A stretch of DNA of 64,000 bases, from assembly GCA_964451325.1 (NCBI GenBank), contig CAYVHO010000006.1, forward strand, positions 141,767-205,766. Reading direction: 5' to 3'. Of the stretch, positions 16,279-25,552 are shown one piece after another. Within the stretch, counting starts at the first letter, position 1. Each line of letters opens with the position of its first letter. Both the position numbers and the translations under genes were made by a program. The notes beneath the pieces were generated by a model. It made no database searches. It had not been told where the DNA came from and was given only the letters and a program-made list of their open reading frames with translations. The stretch comes from JAADHI01 sp964451325 (GTDB lineage: Bacteria; Nitrospirota; Nitrospiria; SBBL01; JAADHI01).

Positions 16279-17025
16279 TTAAGTGTCGTTATGTTCTGGA
16301 ATATGAGAGAGGGCTTGTTCTGATGTCGCAGGGCGATCTGTCTTTTTCTTTTTGGCATTGATGGCCAAATAGGACTGATAAGAGCGCATGACTTTATCTG
16401 CATAACGTGTTGGCAGTTTTTTACCCCGTCGAATCCAGCGTCGGATTTTGGTCGGACCAAAGTTGTAAGCTGAAAGTGCCGTGTGAAGATCTCCAAAACG
16501 TTTGTTGAGCCGATCCAGATAGTGAATGCCAAGCCGGATATTGACGTAGGGATCAAAAAGGGGCTGTCCCTGTTCATTCCAAGTGATCTGGGTTGCTTTT
16601 GCAAGTGCTTTTCCGGTGGCGGGGACAATTTGCATCATGCCCACTGCACCCTTATTTGAAATAGACCAGTTGTAAAATGAGCTTTCTGTTGTAATTACGG
16701 CGAGGATAAGCTCCGGGTCAAAGCCATATTCACGGCTGGCTTCGGAGATAAAAGCAACAAGTTTTGCATCTTCAATCGCATCAAGCCCCGTATGATAGCC
16801 CGCAAGAATCTCTTTCATGTGTGCGGTGGGAAAGGGTTTCGGTGCATAGGCCAGAGATTTTTTTTCCTCAAGCGCTGCCGCAGCTTCGAGTTGTGCCGCT
16901 GTGGGAGCCGGAATCGGGTTTGGAATCGCCAAATCTCCAGCCGCGAGCAAAAGTAATGGAAAGACAAAGCTTGTCGATAAAACTAAAGTCTTTTTTCGAA
17001 TGTTTTTTAAGTGTCTCATAATCAT
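16279..17025 (-). CDS. lytic transglycosylase (SLT family)
   Basis: A 248-residue exported murein lytic transglycosylase. An N-terminal hydrophobic segment (about residues 14-29) is followed by a Pro/Ala-rich linker and the SLT domain (about 90-225). The catalytic Glu lies in TTESSF (about residue 114). Later blocks are GAVGMMQIVPATG, NIRLGIHYLDRL and LSAYNFGPTKIRRW. It cleaves peptidoglycan glycan strands to anhydro products. The tail is Lys-rich. Two close ATGs (17025 and 17019) are possible starts. It lies 61 nt after the Smr gene on the same strand and is probably cotranscribed with it. Confidence 0.92.
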   Translation of the reverse strand: MIMRHLKNIRKKTLVLSTSFVFPLLLLAAGDLAIPNPIPAPTAAQLEAAAALEEKKSLAYAPKPFPTAHMKEILAGYHTGLDAIEDAKLVAFISEASREYGFDPELILAVITTESSFYNWSISNKGAVGMMQIVPATGKALAKATQITWNEQGQPLFDPYVNIRLGIHYLDRLNKRFGDLHTALSAYNFGPTKIRRWIRRGKKLPTRYADKVMRSYQSYLAINAKKKKTDRPATSEQALSHIPEHNDT

Positions 17026-17086
17026 TTCAAAATAACAGGGCTTTTCTCTTAGGGTCAATCCCCCCAAAAGAGGGGGCAGGATCGTG

Positions 17087-17359
17087 TTACGGATCTCGCG
17101 TCAATGTCACGATCGTGACACCGTCGCTGCCCTCCCAAGGTTCGCCGGGATGGAAAGATGCGGCGTAGGGCGAGGTTTTAAGATAGGTCCGAACAGCGTT
17201 TTTCAGGCGTCCACCGCCATGACCGTGAATGACCTTCACTTCACTCTCTCCATATAAAAGGGCCTGATCCAAAAAGCGTTCCAATTTTTCAATGCCTTCT
17301 TCGACCAATAGGCCGTGAAGGTCAATTGTGGCCTCAAAGCCATCAAAAAAATCTGACAT
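17087..17359 (-). CDS. stand-alone Smr-domain protein
   Basis: A 90-residue protein that is almost entirely an Smr domain. The family signatures are IDLHGLLVEEGIEKLERFL near the start and KVIHGHGGGRLKNAV in the middle, ending with a GSDGVTIVTL strand. Smr domains, also found at the C-terminus of MutS2, bind branched or structured nucleic acids and can nick them. The small free-standing form has no agreed role. It begins a two-gene unit with the lytic transglycosylase. Confidence 0.9.
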   Translation of the reverse strand: MSDFFDGFEATIDLHGLLVEEGIEKLERFLDQALLYGESEVKVIHGHGGGRLKNAVRTYLKTSPYAASFHPGEPWEGSDGVTIVTLTRDP

Positions 17360-17369
17360 GATTTAAATT

Positions 17370-17580
17370 TCGGGGGAGCGATGCTCCCTTAACGGCCTAC
17401 AATGTTACTATTTATGCCCATCTTTTGAGGTGTCATTTTAGAATTGAAGGTGCGGGAATTTGCCTGATGGGAGGGTCATTATGCCTCAGGAAGAATGCTT
17501 TTGTCTAGTGGTGTCTTGGCTGTTCCCTAAAAATGGAACATCGGCAAGCCTGAGAGAGGACTTGCCTGTATTTTGTTTTG
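17370..17580 (+). promoter_or_regulatory. hairpin-rich leader before the Nramp-like gene
   Basis: This 210-nt interval contains several potential stems: GGGAGC/GCTCCC (17374-17388), CCTGA/TCAGG with inner GAGG/CCTC (about 17461-17491), GTTCC/GGAAC (17522-17539), and GGCAAG/CTTGCC with inner CCT/AGG (17543-17566) followed by a T-rich tail to 17580. The last resembles an intrinsic terminator ahead of the coding region. It matches none of the riboswitch consensus sequences I can recall (M-box, yybP-ykoY, NiCo, TPP, cobalamin). A metal-sensing leader is a guess. Confidence 0.4.
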
Positions 17581-18903
17581 ATGTTAGCTTGGCAACCCGA
17601 TTCAATCGCATCTTTAAATCATTTTGTATGGTTCAATGGCAGGACGCCCTTCCCTTTGAAGCCCTTAAAAACACGTCTTAGCATGCTCGCCTTAATCGGC
17701 CCCGGTCTGCTGGTTGCCGCCACGGGTGTGGGTGCGGGGGATTTAGCGACGGCCAGCTTTACGGGCAGTCTACTGGGCACCGCAGTGCTTTGGGCCGTTC
17801 TCTTAGGTGGATTTTTAAAATTTGTTTTGACGGAAGGCTTGGCGCGCTGGCAACTCGCAACGGGGGAAACCCTGCTCGAAGGAGCCGCGAGGCGACTTGG
17901 CCCCATTGTTGGCTGGTTGTTTTTGCCTTACCTCCTGCTCTGGTCTTTTTTTGTGGGCTCGGCGCTCATGAGCGCCTGTGGGGTGACCTTGCATGCGATT
18001 TTTCCTGTTTTTGAGACCGCCACCACAGGGAAAATTGTTTTTGGCATTGTTTCAAGTCTACTGGGATTGCTCCTGGTTGTAGCGGGCGGGTTCAAACTGT
18101 TCGAAAAGGTGATGGGCATTTGTATTGCCTTGATGTTTTTCATTGTATTGCTAACGGCTTTTTTACTTTGGCCCGGGACCGCTGAGGTGATGCAGGGTTT
18201 GTTGATCCCTTCGATTCCAGATGCGGCGGGTGCAGGCATTACCTGGACGGTGGCTTTGATGGGCGGTATTGGCGGCACCGTGACCGTGCTCTGTTATGGG
18301 TATTGGATCCGTGAAAAGGCGCGTTCCGGGCCAGAGGATCTGCGCATGTGCCGTATTGATCTGGCGGTCGGGTATGTGATGACCATTTTATTTGGTCTGG
18401 CGATGGTGATTATCGGCAGTACCGTGAAGATTACAGGCAGTGGGGCGGGTCTCTTGGCGACCCTTGCAGCGCAGCTTGAAGGGCCATTGGGTCCGGCAGG
18501 ACGCTGGATTTTTCTGGTGGGGGCCTTGGGTGCCGTTTTTAGCAGCCTCTTGGGGGTTTGGCAGTCTGTGCCTTATTTGTTTGCGGATGCCTGGCGTTTG
18601 TTTGTTTTAAGAGATACAACAAAGGGTGGCATCATTGATACACGCGCTGGCCCTTACCGATATTTTTTATGGGCCATCGCCTTTATTCCGATGGCGGGTC
18701 TGTTCATGCGTTTTAAAGAGGTTCAAAAACTGTACGCCGTGATCGGCTCAGCCTTCATTCCTTTGTTAGCGCTTGTCCTGCTTATTCTCAATGGTCGTCG
18801 TGATTGGCTGGGGAGATTGAGCAATAAAATACCAACGGTCGCTGTGCTGTTAGCGATACTTGTTTTTTTCGGTGGCATGGCCTGGGCGAAGTGGATGAGC
18901 TGA
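17581..18903 (+). CDS. Nramp-fold transporter lacking the canonical metal motifs
   Basis: About 440 residues with 10-11 hydrophobic helices and the layout of the Nramp (SLC11/MntH) family. TM1 carries GPGLLVAATGVGAGDLATA, where classical Nramps have DPGN. The TM6 region reads ALMGGIGGTVTVLCYGYW, without the MPH motif. So it belongs to the Nramp-related branch whose substrates include Mg and Al or are unknown, and it should not be called a Mn transporter from sequence alone. The start is uncertain: ATG 17581 has no ribosome site, and TTG 17656 or ATG 17683 would still leave TM1 intact. Confidence 0.82.
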   Translation: MLAWQPDSIASLNHFVWFNGRTPFPLKPLKTRLSMLALIGPGLLVAATGVGAGDLATASFTGSLLGTAVLWAVLLGGFLKFVLTEGLARWQLATGETLLEGAARRLGPIVGWLFLPYLLLWSFFVGSALMSACGVTLHAIFPVFETATTGKIVFGIVSSLLGLLLVVAGGFKLFEKVMGICIALMFFIVLLTAFLLWPGTAEVMQGLLIPSIPDAAGAGITWTVALMGGIGGTVTVLCYGYWIREKARSGPEDLRMCRIDLAVGYVMTILFGLAMVIIGSTVKITGSGAGLLATLAAQLEGPLGPAGRWIFLVGALGAVFSSLLGVWQSVPYLFADAWRLFVLRDTTKGGIIDTRAGPYRYFLWAIAFIPMAGLFMRFKEVQKLYAVIGSAFIPLLALVLLILNGRRDWLGRLSNKIPTVAVLLAILVFFGGMAWAKWMS

Positions 18904-18948
18904 AAGCCTATTCCTTATCGTCGTCTAAGGAACACAAGGGTTTCCGTC

Positions 18949-21123
18949 TCAATCAATTTTTTCTTGGGGTCGCGCATAGAGATAGCCTTGGGCATATTTG
19001 CAGCCTTGTGCCATGAGATAGTCGGATTGCTCCTTTTTTTCAACCCCTTCCGCAACGACTTCCAGTCCTAAATTTTTTGCCAACTGAATAATGGTTTTGA
19101 TCAACTCTTTGCACTTGTCATCTTTCTCGATGACATCAACAAAAGAGCGGTCTATTTTTAATCCTTCAAAGGGGAATTGATATAAGTAGCTTAAGGACGA
19201 ATAGCCTGTACCAAAATCATCAATGTACAGTGGAAATCCATGTTGTTTTATTTTTTCAAATATTTTGAGGGCTTCCATGGCATTTTTAAGAATGACACTT
19301 TCTGTCACCTCCAGGACGATGGCCTTGGGGGGGAGATTTAAAGCGGAGACCACCCGAAGCAATTCTTCAACGAACCCATTTTGCCAAAATTGAGGGGGTG
19401 AAATGTTAATGTGAATGGATGTATTTTTGTGTTGTGGGTGTGTTGTTCTGAGTGTTTTAATTTTTTTGCATGCTGTTTCAAAAATCCAAGTGCCCAGCGG
19501 AATAATAAACCCATTTTCTTCGGCCAATGGGATGAAATCAACCGGGGAGATCATGCCTTTTTCGGGATGTTGCCATCGAATCAGGGCTTCAAAAGAAATG
19601 ATTTTCTGGTTTTTCATTTCAACAATGGGCTGGTAAAAAAGTGTGAATTCTGAATGTTTCAATGCACTGCGCATATCCATTTCTAGCTGGAGCAGTGCCA
19701 GGGCTTTTGCGTGCATTTTTTTGTCAAAAAGCATGTACTTGGATTTGCCGGAATTTTTCGCGGCGTACATGGCAATATCGGCATCGCGCAGCACTTCTTT
19801 GCTTGAGGTGTGACCATCACGATTGAGGGTGATACCCACACTTGCAGAAATTTTAATTTCTCGTCGATCAAGATAGAGGGGCTCTTCTATCCGTTGGAGT
19901 AAACGTTTTGCTAAGGCAATGACATCAGCGGGTTTGTTGATATCGATCAATAAGATTGCAAATTCATCTCCTCCAAGCCGGGCGACACTGTCTGCTGAGC
20001 GGACGGTTTCTTTAATCCGTTTTGATATTTCGATTAAAAGCTGATCACCAACGAGGTGTCCCAAAGAATCATTGATGCGTTTGAAACGATCTAGATCTAG
20101 ATAGAGTAGGGCAAAGTCAAAATGCTTTTTTCGATTGTTATATTGCAGTATTTTGGTGAGGTGATCGACAAATACAGATCGGTTGTGTAAACTGGTGAGT
20201 GCGTCGTGTGTTGCATCTTTTAGGAGTTGTTGTTCGGCTTTGACTCTTGCGGTCACATCTCTTGCGGAGACATAGTACAAGTCGCCCTGTTCGTTCATGA
20301 CAATACTGCAGGATAACCAGATGGTTCGGCCATCACTTCGTCTAAAACGACATTCCTCTAATAAGGGTGCTTTCTGTCCTGTGATAGAAGAGAGCTTGTT
20401 CATGAGTCGTTGACGATCATGGGGGCGGATGAAATTGAAAAACGGCCTTGATTTGATCTGTTTTTCGGCATAACCCAAAGTTTTCTGCCAAGCATGATTG
20501 ATTTGTTTAAAGTAGCCCCCTTGATCGATAATGGCCATGAGTTCGAGTGATAAAGCAAAAAAACGATCTCGCTCGGTAATGGCTTGTTTGAGTTTCAATG
20601 TGGCAAAGCCTTGGGAAACAAAGGGCATGAAGCGTCGGAGTTGTTTAATATGTGTGGGGTTAAAATGGCGATGTTTAGCGTGCGTACAGACTAAAATGGC
20701 GTCTTTTTCGCCAAGCTCCAGCTTGAAATGCAGTGCCGAAGCAATGCCTTCTCGCGATTTTTTTGACTGTTGATGCCACTCTTTGACCAGATTAACATCA
20801 AAGACTGCGGCGGGTTTTCCTGAGAGGACACGCTGAAATAAGGTGTCTGGAAACCAGAGTGTGTCTTGAATTTGTGTGCGAGTAGAAGAAGAGGGAGACA
20901 TGCTTCCGTCCTCTTCAGGTTTGAGAATAAAGATGTGTTCGCAGTGGAGGAGTGCTCTTAGCACATCGGCCAAGGCGGCAAACAAACTATCTTTGCTGTC
21001 CGCATCAAAGATGGAGCGAATACCCTGAAGCTGAGATTCGCAATCAATCCGTAATTCAGACTCGCGTTGACGCGATCGTTCTAAATCGAGAAAGGCTTCT
21101 AATAATTGTTCTGTCTTTTTCAT
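18949..21123 (-). CDS. GAF/PAS-GGDEF-EAL c-di-GMP signalling protein
   Basis: A 724-residue cytoplasmic protein. In order: a GAF-like region (about 35-175), a PAS/PAC domain (about 185-300), GGDEF (about 305-465) and EAL (about 478-720). The cyclase motif GGDEF is intact at 384-388, with inhibitory-site RSAD at 375-378. EAL is present at 512-514, with DDFGTGYSSL and LKIDRSF further on. Both c-di-GMP synthesis and hydrolysis are therefore possible. It has no transmembrane segment. The gene follows the FIST gene by 10 nt, so both share one mRNA, and FIST probably supplies the sensory input. Confidence 0.94.
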   Translation of the reverse strand: MKKTEQLLEAFLDLERSRQRESELRIDCESQLQGIRSIFDADSKDSLFAALADVLRALLHCEHIFILKPEEDGSMSPSSSTRTQIQDTLWFPDTLFQRVLSGKPAAVFDVNLVKEWHQQSKKSREGIASALHFKLELGEKDAILVCTHAKHRHFNPTHIKQLRRFMPFVSQGFATLKLKQAITERDRFFALSLELMAIIDQGGYFKQINHAWQKTLGYAEKQIKSRPFFNFIRPHDRQRLMNKLSSITGQKAPLLEECRFRRSDGRTIWLSCSIVMNEQGDLYYVSARDVTARVKAEQQLLKDATHDALTSLHNRSVFVDHLTKILQYNNRKKHFDFALLYLDLDRFKRINDSLGHLVGDQLLIEISKRIKETVRSADSVARLGGDEFAILLIDINKPADVIALAKRLLQRIEEPLYLDRREIKISASVGITLNRDGHTSSKEVLRDADIAMYAAKNSGKSKYMLFDKKMHAKALALLQLEMDMRSALKHSEFTLFYQPIVEMKNQKIISFEALIRWQHPEKGMISPVDFIPLAEENGFIIPLGTWIFETACKKIKTLRTTHPQHKNTSIHINISPPQFWQNGFVEELLRVVSALNLPPKAIVLEVTESVILKNAMEALKIFEKIKQHGFPLYIDDFGTGYSSLSYLYQFPFEGLKIDRSFVDVIEKDDKCKELIKTIIQLAKNLGLEVVAEGVEKKEQSDYLMAQGCKYAQGYLYARPQEKID

Positions 21124-21133
21124 GACTTCAGTG

Positions 21134-22324
21134 CTAATTGGTGAAGAGCAAGACCGATATCATGAGATTGCCGTGTCTGTTTTCTCCCCCAACAAAGCAG
21201 CCTTGTTCGCCAAAAGTAAAAGATCCCATAAAGGGCGTATCGGGTAATTCTTCTTTCAGCCCATTGACAACTTCGTCAATTTTATCCTTGACTGTCAACA
21301 TGCATCCCGCACAGTAGATAATCAGTGCTCCCGCGACATCGCTGTTTTTTAGAGGGTTCATTTCTTTTGCAGAGGATGCGACACGCGCTGCCCGCGATAC
21401 AAGGCTATCCACAGAGCCTCGCATGAGTACGATTTCGTCGTCAGTGCTCATGTCTGTAAACAGGGTTAATGAACCATCCTCAAGAACCGTGTCTGGATGT
21501 GTCAGTTGAAAATAGGGGATTTTTCCAATATGGCCGGCAACGCGGCCCAGGGGATGTAGTGACGTCGCGGCGAGAATGTTCCCGCCGCTGGACATCTCTT
21601 TTGAGATGAGTCCAGTGGTCCATTCGTTGTAGACTTCTGCTGCAGGACGATGATCAATCTTGCTGAGTACACGGCCCGCGACTTTTGTGACTTTTCCTTT
21701 ATGATCAGTGGGTTCATAGCCGCTGTGAAAGGCAAACATAATTTCTGTTGAGGGAAACATTGCGCCGATAACAACCGCATTGTCATAGACGGTGTCTCCA
21801 GATAACTGTTTCCACTCTCCTGTGACGGTATTGTCCGCCGAACTCCCACCTGTGATGGGGACGCTGTTTCCGACGACTTCTGCGATGCCTTCCATCAAAC
21901 GTTCTTCGGAGCCTGGTGCGGCAGTGAGCCAGATCATCGCAGGGACTTCTCCGACACAATTGGCCGCTTCAAGCGCCTGTGTTAATGCATTTTTTGCAGC
22001 TTGTTTTGCATCATCTCCGATGATTGATGCACCCACGCCGTAAGATCCTTCTGGATCTAAGACAGCAAAAAATGAAAGTCCTCTGCCTTCGCTACTGTGA
22101 AATCCGTCCTGTGTCATTGCACCTAAGCAGGATGAAGCCCCTTGTATTGGGACATCGGGGCTCAGTGTTCGAATGGCTTTCAAAACCAAAGCCGGATCGT
22201 AATTGACTGAAAAACTGACAACGAGGGTGCTGGGTTCAGCCCCCAATTCCTTAAGGAGTTGCTGGTAAGCATTTTTTATGGCATCAAAACCGGGTTCTGT
22301 TGTCCAAGCTGTAGCGGTTTTCAT
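21134..22324 (-). CDS. FIST-domain sensory protein
   Basis: A 396-residue protein with FIST_N (about 25-215) and FIST_C (about 220-375). Recognisable blocks are IQGASSCLG near residue 60, VPITGGSSADN near 154, and the C-terminal GALIIYCAGCML with FMGSFTFGEQGCF. FIST domains are thought to bind small molecules such as amino acids and to feed signalling proteins. It has no signal peptide. The ribosome site AGGGGGAAAAA lies before ATG 22324. It is the first gene of a two-gene unit with a GGDEF-EAL protein. Confidence 0.92.
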   Translation of the reverse strand: MKTATAWTTEPGFDAIKNAYQQLLKELGAEPSTLVVSFSVNYDPALVLKAIRTLSPDVPIQGASSCLGAMTQDGFHSSEGRGLSFFAVLDPEGSYGVGASIIGDDAKQAAKNALTQALEAANCVGEVPAMIWLTAAPGSEERLMEGIAEVVGNSVPITGGSSADNTVTGEWKQLSGDTVYDNAVVIGAMFPSTEIMFAFHSGYEPTDHKGKVTKVAGRVLSKIDHRPAAEVYNEWTTGLISKEMSSGGNILAATSLHPLGRVAGHIGKIPYFQLTHPDTVLEDGSLTLFTDMSTDDEIVLMRGSVDSLVSRAARVASSAKEMNPLKNSDVAGALIIYCAGCMLTVKDKIDEVVNGLKEELPDTPFMGSFTFGEQGCFVGGENRHGNLMISVLLFTN

Positions 22325-22566
22325 TTTTTCCCCCTGTAAATCGTGTATTTTATTTTTAGTTTTTGTGTCAAACGTCCTGACTTTTTGAATATAAATTTCC
22401 TGTAATGGAGATCCAGTCTTGATAAAGTTGTTTTGTGTCGTTCAAAGTACTCCAAAAGGGTTTATTATCCTGGCTTCTTTTATTGCTAAAAGGGGTGTCT
22501 TTCTTGATCTGATACGAGTATAGCAGAGCGTGTGTTTTCGGGGGATTTTTCACATTTAAAAATGGG

Positions 22567-23571
22567 GTGATTGTGTTGAGTTCAGAGATAAAAAACTATC
22601 TCTCTCCGAGATGGTGCAAAAATGCCCATCTTCAAACGGTGTGGCGTAAGTTTCTTGGAGAAATTCCAGTGCTGCCACAGCTTGTGCGGGAGCGCTGGGA
22701 AACACCCGATGATGATTTTTTGGATCTTGACTTTATGGGTTTTTCCTCTGAAAAATCGGATGGAGATCAAAATCCCATTGTGCTCTGTTTGCACGGTTTT
22801 GAAGGGTCTTCAGATGCAAAATATATTAAGGGTATGTTGCAATCTGTAGAACAAATGCGCTGGCGCGGAGTGGCCTTAAATTTTAGGTCATGTAGTGGAG
22901 AAATGAATCGTCAGCCTCGTTTTTATCATTCAGGCGAAACAAGTGATTTTGATTGGGTGGTTCGGCGACTCAGTCTCCGCTGGCCGGATGCACCAATTTT
23001 TGTTGTGGGTTTTTCGTTGGGTGGCAGTGTGATGTTAAGGTGGTTGGGTGAGGGAGGTGCAGAGGCGGCTTCTCTGATTCAGGCGGCTGTTGCGATTTCC
23101 GTTCCCTACGATTTAGGCGTAGCTGCAGAGCGGATTGATACAGGCTTGATGTGTGTTTACGGTCAAAATTTCTTGAAGACACTCAAACAGAAGATGATCG
23201 AAAAATCAGTACTGTATCCCACTTTAATTGACCCTGTTTTGGTGTCGGGTATCCGTTCTTATATTGAATTTGAAAATCGGGCTTTTGCCCCTTTGCACAA
23301 TTTTAAAGATGCGAAAGACTATTGGCAGCAGTGCAGCGCAAAATATTTTCTGGAAGGCATTTCATGTCCGACGCTCATTCTGCATTCGGAAGATGATCCT
23401 TTTTTACCAGGGACTCATTTGCCAAAAAAAATCTTTGAATCTTCAAAATGGCTCATGCCTGAGATCTCAAAACACGGCGGGCATGTCGGGTTTGTGCAAG
23501 GGCCTTGGCCTTGGCGAGTGAATTACTGGTCTGAGGCTCGGACAATGGCCTTTTTATTGGAATTCAAGTAA
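22567..23571 (+). CDS. YheT-like alpha/beta-hydrolase
   Basis: A 334-residue hydrolase of the YheT/ABHD group. N-terminal LSPRWCKNAHLQTVW is characteristic, followed by LCLHGFEGSSDA (oxyanion hole, near residue 78), NFRSCSGE, and the nucleophile motif VVGFSLGGS (about 142-150). DDPFLPG carries the acidic residue and KHGGHVGF the His. Family members are esterases or thioesterases of poorly known substrate. The gene stands alone between two promoters. GTG 22567 has a GGGG stretch just upstream; GTG 22573 is an alternative. Confidence 0.88.
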   Translation: MIVLSSEIKNYLSPRWCKNAHLQTVWRKFLGEIPVLPQLVRERWETPDDDFLDLDFMGFSSEKSDGDQNPIVLCLHGFEGSSDAKYIKGMLQSVEQMRWRGVALNFRSCSGEMNRQPRFYHSGETSDFDWVVRRLSLRWPDAPIFVVGFSLGGSVMLRWLGEGGAEAASLIQAAVAISVPYDLGVAAERIDTGLMCVYGQNFLKTLKQKMIEKSVLYPTLIDPVLVSGIRSYIEFENRAFAPLHNFKDAKDYWQQCSAKYFLEGISCPTLILHSEDDPFLPGTHLPKKIFESSKWLMPEISKHGGHVGFVQGPWPWRVNYWSEARTMAFLLEFK

Positions 23572-23632
23572 GGACTCTTTTTGTTTGAGGGAGCTCTTGG
23601 AATCAATCAGACTGAACGGCGCCATATCATTC

Positions 23633-23661
23633 TTGACAGTCATTGCTGTAGCCGGGATAAT
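23633..23661 (+). promoter_or_regulatory. sigma70 promoter upstream of the secreted protein gene
   Basis: TTGACA (23633-23638), a 17-nt spacer and GATAAT (23656-23661) make a near-consensus promoter. The next start codon is about 190 nt further on, so the transcript has a long leader in which I recognise no known RNA element. Confidence 0.7.
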
Positions 23662-23853
23662 GACACCGTTTTATTTGATACGCTCGGGAAGCACTGAGCA
23701 CGAGATGAAGAAAAGAACGTATCCTTCCGCGCAAAGCCTCGCTTTCATTTAAAATCTACGACTGGGACTGTTTGATCTCAGACCTCGCATGATGTTTGCG
23801 GCGAGTATTATTTCTATAAATATTTTAGATATTGAAACAAGGAGTCAATTGTA

Positions 23854-24621
23854 ATGAATACTGACATTATAAAATGGGTGACCATCGCTGTCGCGGTTTT
23901 TGTTTTTACCGCACCTGTTTCGGCTGCGTCATGGATGGATCAGGCAAAGACCGAATTTGAAAAAGACAGATACGAAGATGTCATTGAAACCGCACAGGAT
24001 CATAAAAAAGACAAGAAATGCAAAATAGGTTTAATGTTGCTGGCGTTTAGCCATTTACAGCTCCATGAATTCAATGGCACCAAAACCGACAAAAAGCGGT
24101 TTCGGAACTATATGGATTTACTGGAAGATCGTGTCAGTGCCGTAAACCTCAACGAAATTTATTATTTTGTTCGGCAAGCAGACAAACCGGAGGTTGTGAA
24201 ACAGGCACGTGCACTGCTCAAACATGCCTTTAAAGGGGTTTTTGAAATTGAGGATATCCAAAAACTATTGCCCTTTGTGAAGGTCAAGGATCTTAAAACC
24301 CGTAAAATGGCCTTGTCCGCTATTGACGATATTATTGAAATAAAACGAAAATATGTAAACAAAGGCGGGACTTTGCGTCGGAAGGATGTTGGGGTGATGC
24401 GTGGGCAGGGAGTTATTCGTGCCTTGTTGGATAATATCAGCCAGTCCGCCGCGTTCAGCGCCCTGGTGGACATCGAACAACCCGTGCTGGCCTATACCAA
24501 AGATTATGACGGGAAAAAAGTGATGAAGTTAGAAGTCAAAATCAACCGGGCCATCAGCAAACGCGAGAAAAAATATCCCAAGAGCAATTGGTACAGCGCG
24601 ACAGGGAAAATATTGCCCTAG
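23854..24621 (+). CDS. secreted protein of unknown function, helix-rich
   Basis: A 255-residue protein that I do not recognise. The Sec signal is clear (hydrophobic residues 9-23, probable cleavage after VSA at about 24). The mature part starts with WMDQAKTEFEKDRYEDVIE, which looks like a TPR-type helical pair, and continues mostly helical and rich in Lys. No catalytic motif is visible. ATG 23854 is preceded by AAGGAG. It is transcribed alone from the promoter at 23633, and the following beta-barrel gene has its own ribosome site 165 nt later. Confidence 0.8.
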   Translation: MNTDIIKWVTIAVAVFVFTAPVSAASWMDQAKTEFEKDRYEDVIETAQDHKKDKKCKIGLMLLAFSHLQLHEFNGTKTDKKRFRNYMDLLEDRVSAVNLNEIYYFVRQADKPEVVKQARALLKHAFKGVFEIEDIQKLLPFVKVKDLKTRKMALSAIDDIIEIKRKYVNKGGTLRRKDVGVMRGQGVIRALLDNISQSAAFSALVDIEQPVLAYTKDYDGKKVMKLEVKINRAISKREKKYPKSNWYSATGKILP

Positions 24622-24786
24622 TTCCTGAATTTGGGTAAAAAATAAAGATTAACAGCCTGTATTGTCCTCAATAATAATACGACCGTCTTTCCATTGAGAA
24701 TGGTCTGTGATCATCGTAAATTTGTTTCTGCCCATTTATAAAAAACTTAAATAGAGGTCACTTCGGTGATATTAGAAAGGAAAATA

Positions 24787-25455
24787 ATGAAAAAAATCAT
24801 AATGGCTGTATTATCAGTCACAGCAATGTTATTTGTAAACACTGCACAGGCAGAACTCATGGTAAACCCTACTGCTTCCGCCGAAAATGGCGAAATGGAG
24901 GGTGGTGTGGCTTTAAGCTTTTCTTCAATTTCATATGAGGTACCTGGGGACAACAGTGACGTTGATCGCAAAATGTTGTCCGCTTATGGGGCAATGAATG
25001 TGCAAGACGAGATTGATATTTTTGGTGCGCTTGGCTACACCTTTCAATCTGAACTTGATGGGAGAAATGGCGATGACACAGGCTTTGCATTAGCGGGAGG
25101 TGTACGTGCTACCTTGCCCATTGATGGTGATTTTAAGGTACGTGGTTATGGTCAGCTTTTTTATTTTGACGAGGATTACGGAAATAGTCTCTCAGGAACT
25201 GGGATCGAGTTGTCTCTTGGCGTATTGGCGATTAAAGAAATCGAAGAGCTCAAGATCTATGGTGGTGTTGAACTCGTGCCATTTGATGACTCAGAACTCA
25301 AAGGAAATCTTGCAACCATCGATTTAGAACGTGACAATATCTTCGGTCTTCGTGTGGGTGCAAATTACCAACTGAATGATCAGCTTTTACTTAGAGGCGA
25401 ACTTGCCTTAATCAGTGAAACCACCGTTACGGTGGGTTTGAGCATGCCGTTCTGA
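24787..25455 (+). CDS. outer-membrane beta-barrel protein
   Basis: A 222-residue exported protein. The signal peptide MKKIIMAVLSVTAMLFVNT ends at AQA. The mature chain alternates polar and hydrophobic residues in at least eight strand-like segments and ends in Phe (VGLSMPF), the usual recognition signal for barrel assembly. The size suggests an eight-stranded barrel like OmpX/OmpW or OprF N-domains; no ligand can be inferred. ATG 24787 is chosen over an upstream in-frame codon because AGAAAGGAAAAT lies directly before it. A strong terminator follows. Confidence 0.85.
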   Translation: MKKIIMAVLSVTAMLFVNTAQAELMVNPTASAENGEMEGGVALSFSSISYEVPGDNSDVDRKMLSAYGAMNVQDEIDIFGALGYTFQSELDGRNGDDTGFALAGGVRATLPIDGDFKVRGYGQLFYFDEDYGNSLSGTGIELSLGVLAIKEIEELKIYGGVELVPFDDSELKGNLATIDLERDNIFGLRVGANYQLNDQLLLRGELALISETTVTVGLSMPF

Positions 25456-25476
25456 GGTTTGTTTTCGAGTCCGGTT

Positions 25477-25519
25477 AAAAAAAAGCCGCTGTACTGAATT
25501 GTGCAGCGGCTTTTTTTTT
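25477..25519. terminator. bidirectional intrinsic terminator
   Basis: AGCCGCTG (25484-25491) and CAGCGGCT (25504-25511) form an 8-bp stem flanked by an A-run on the left and nine T on the right. It ends the beta-barrel transcript on the plus strand and the serS/tRNA-Ser transcript on the minus strand. Confidence 0.93.
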
Positions 25520-25552
25520 GAAAACATGGAAAACGCAACATTTTAAAATCGG

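Noticed and set aside
17370..17580. known Mn (yybP-ykoY) or Mg (M-box) riboswitch
   Set aside because: Hairpins are present but the conserved core sequences of these families are not; listed only as an unassigned leader.
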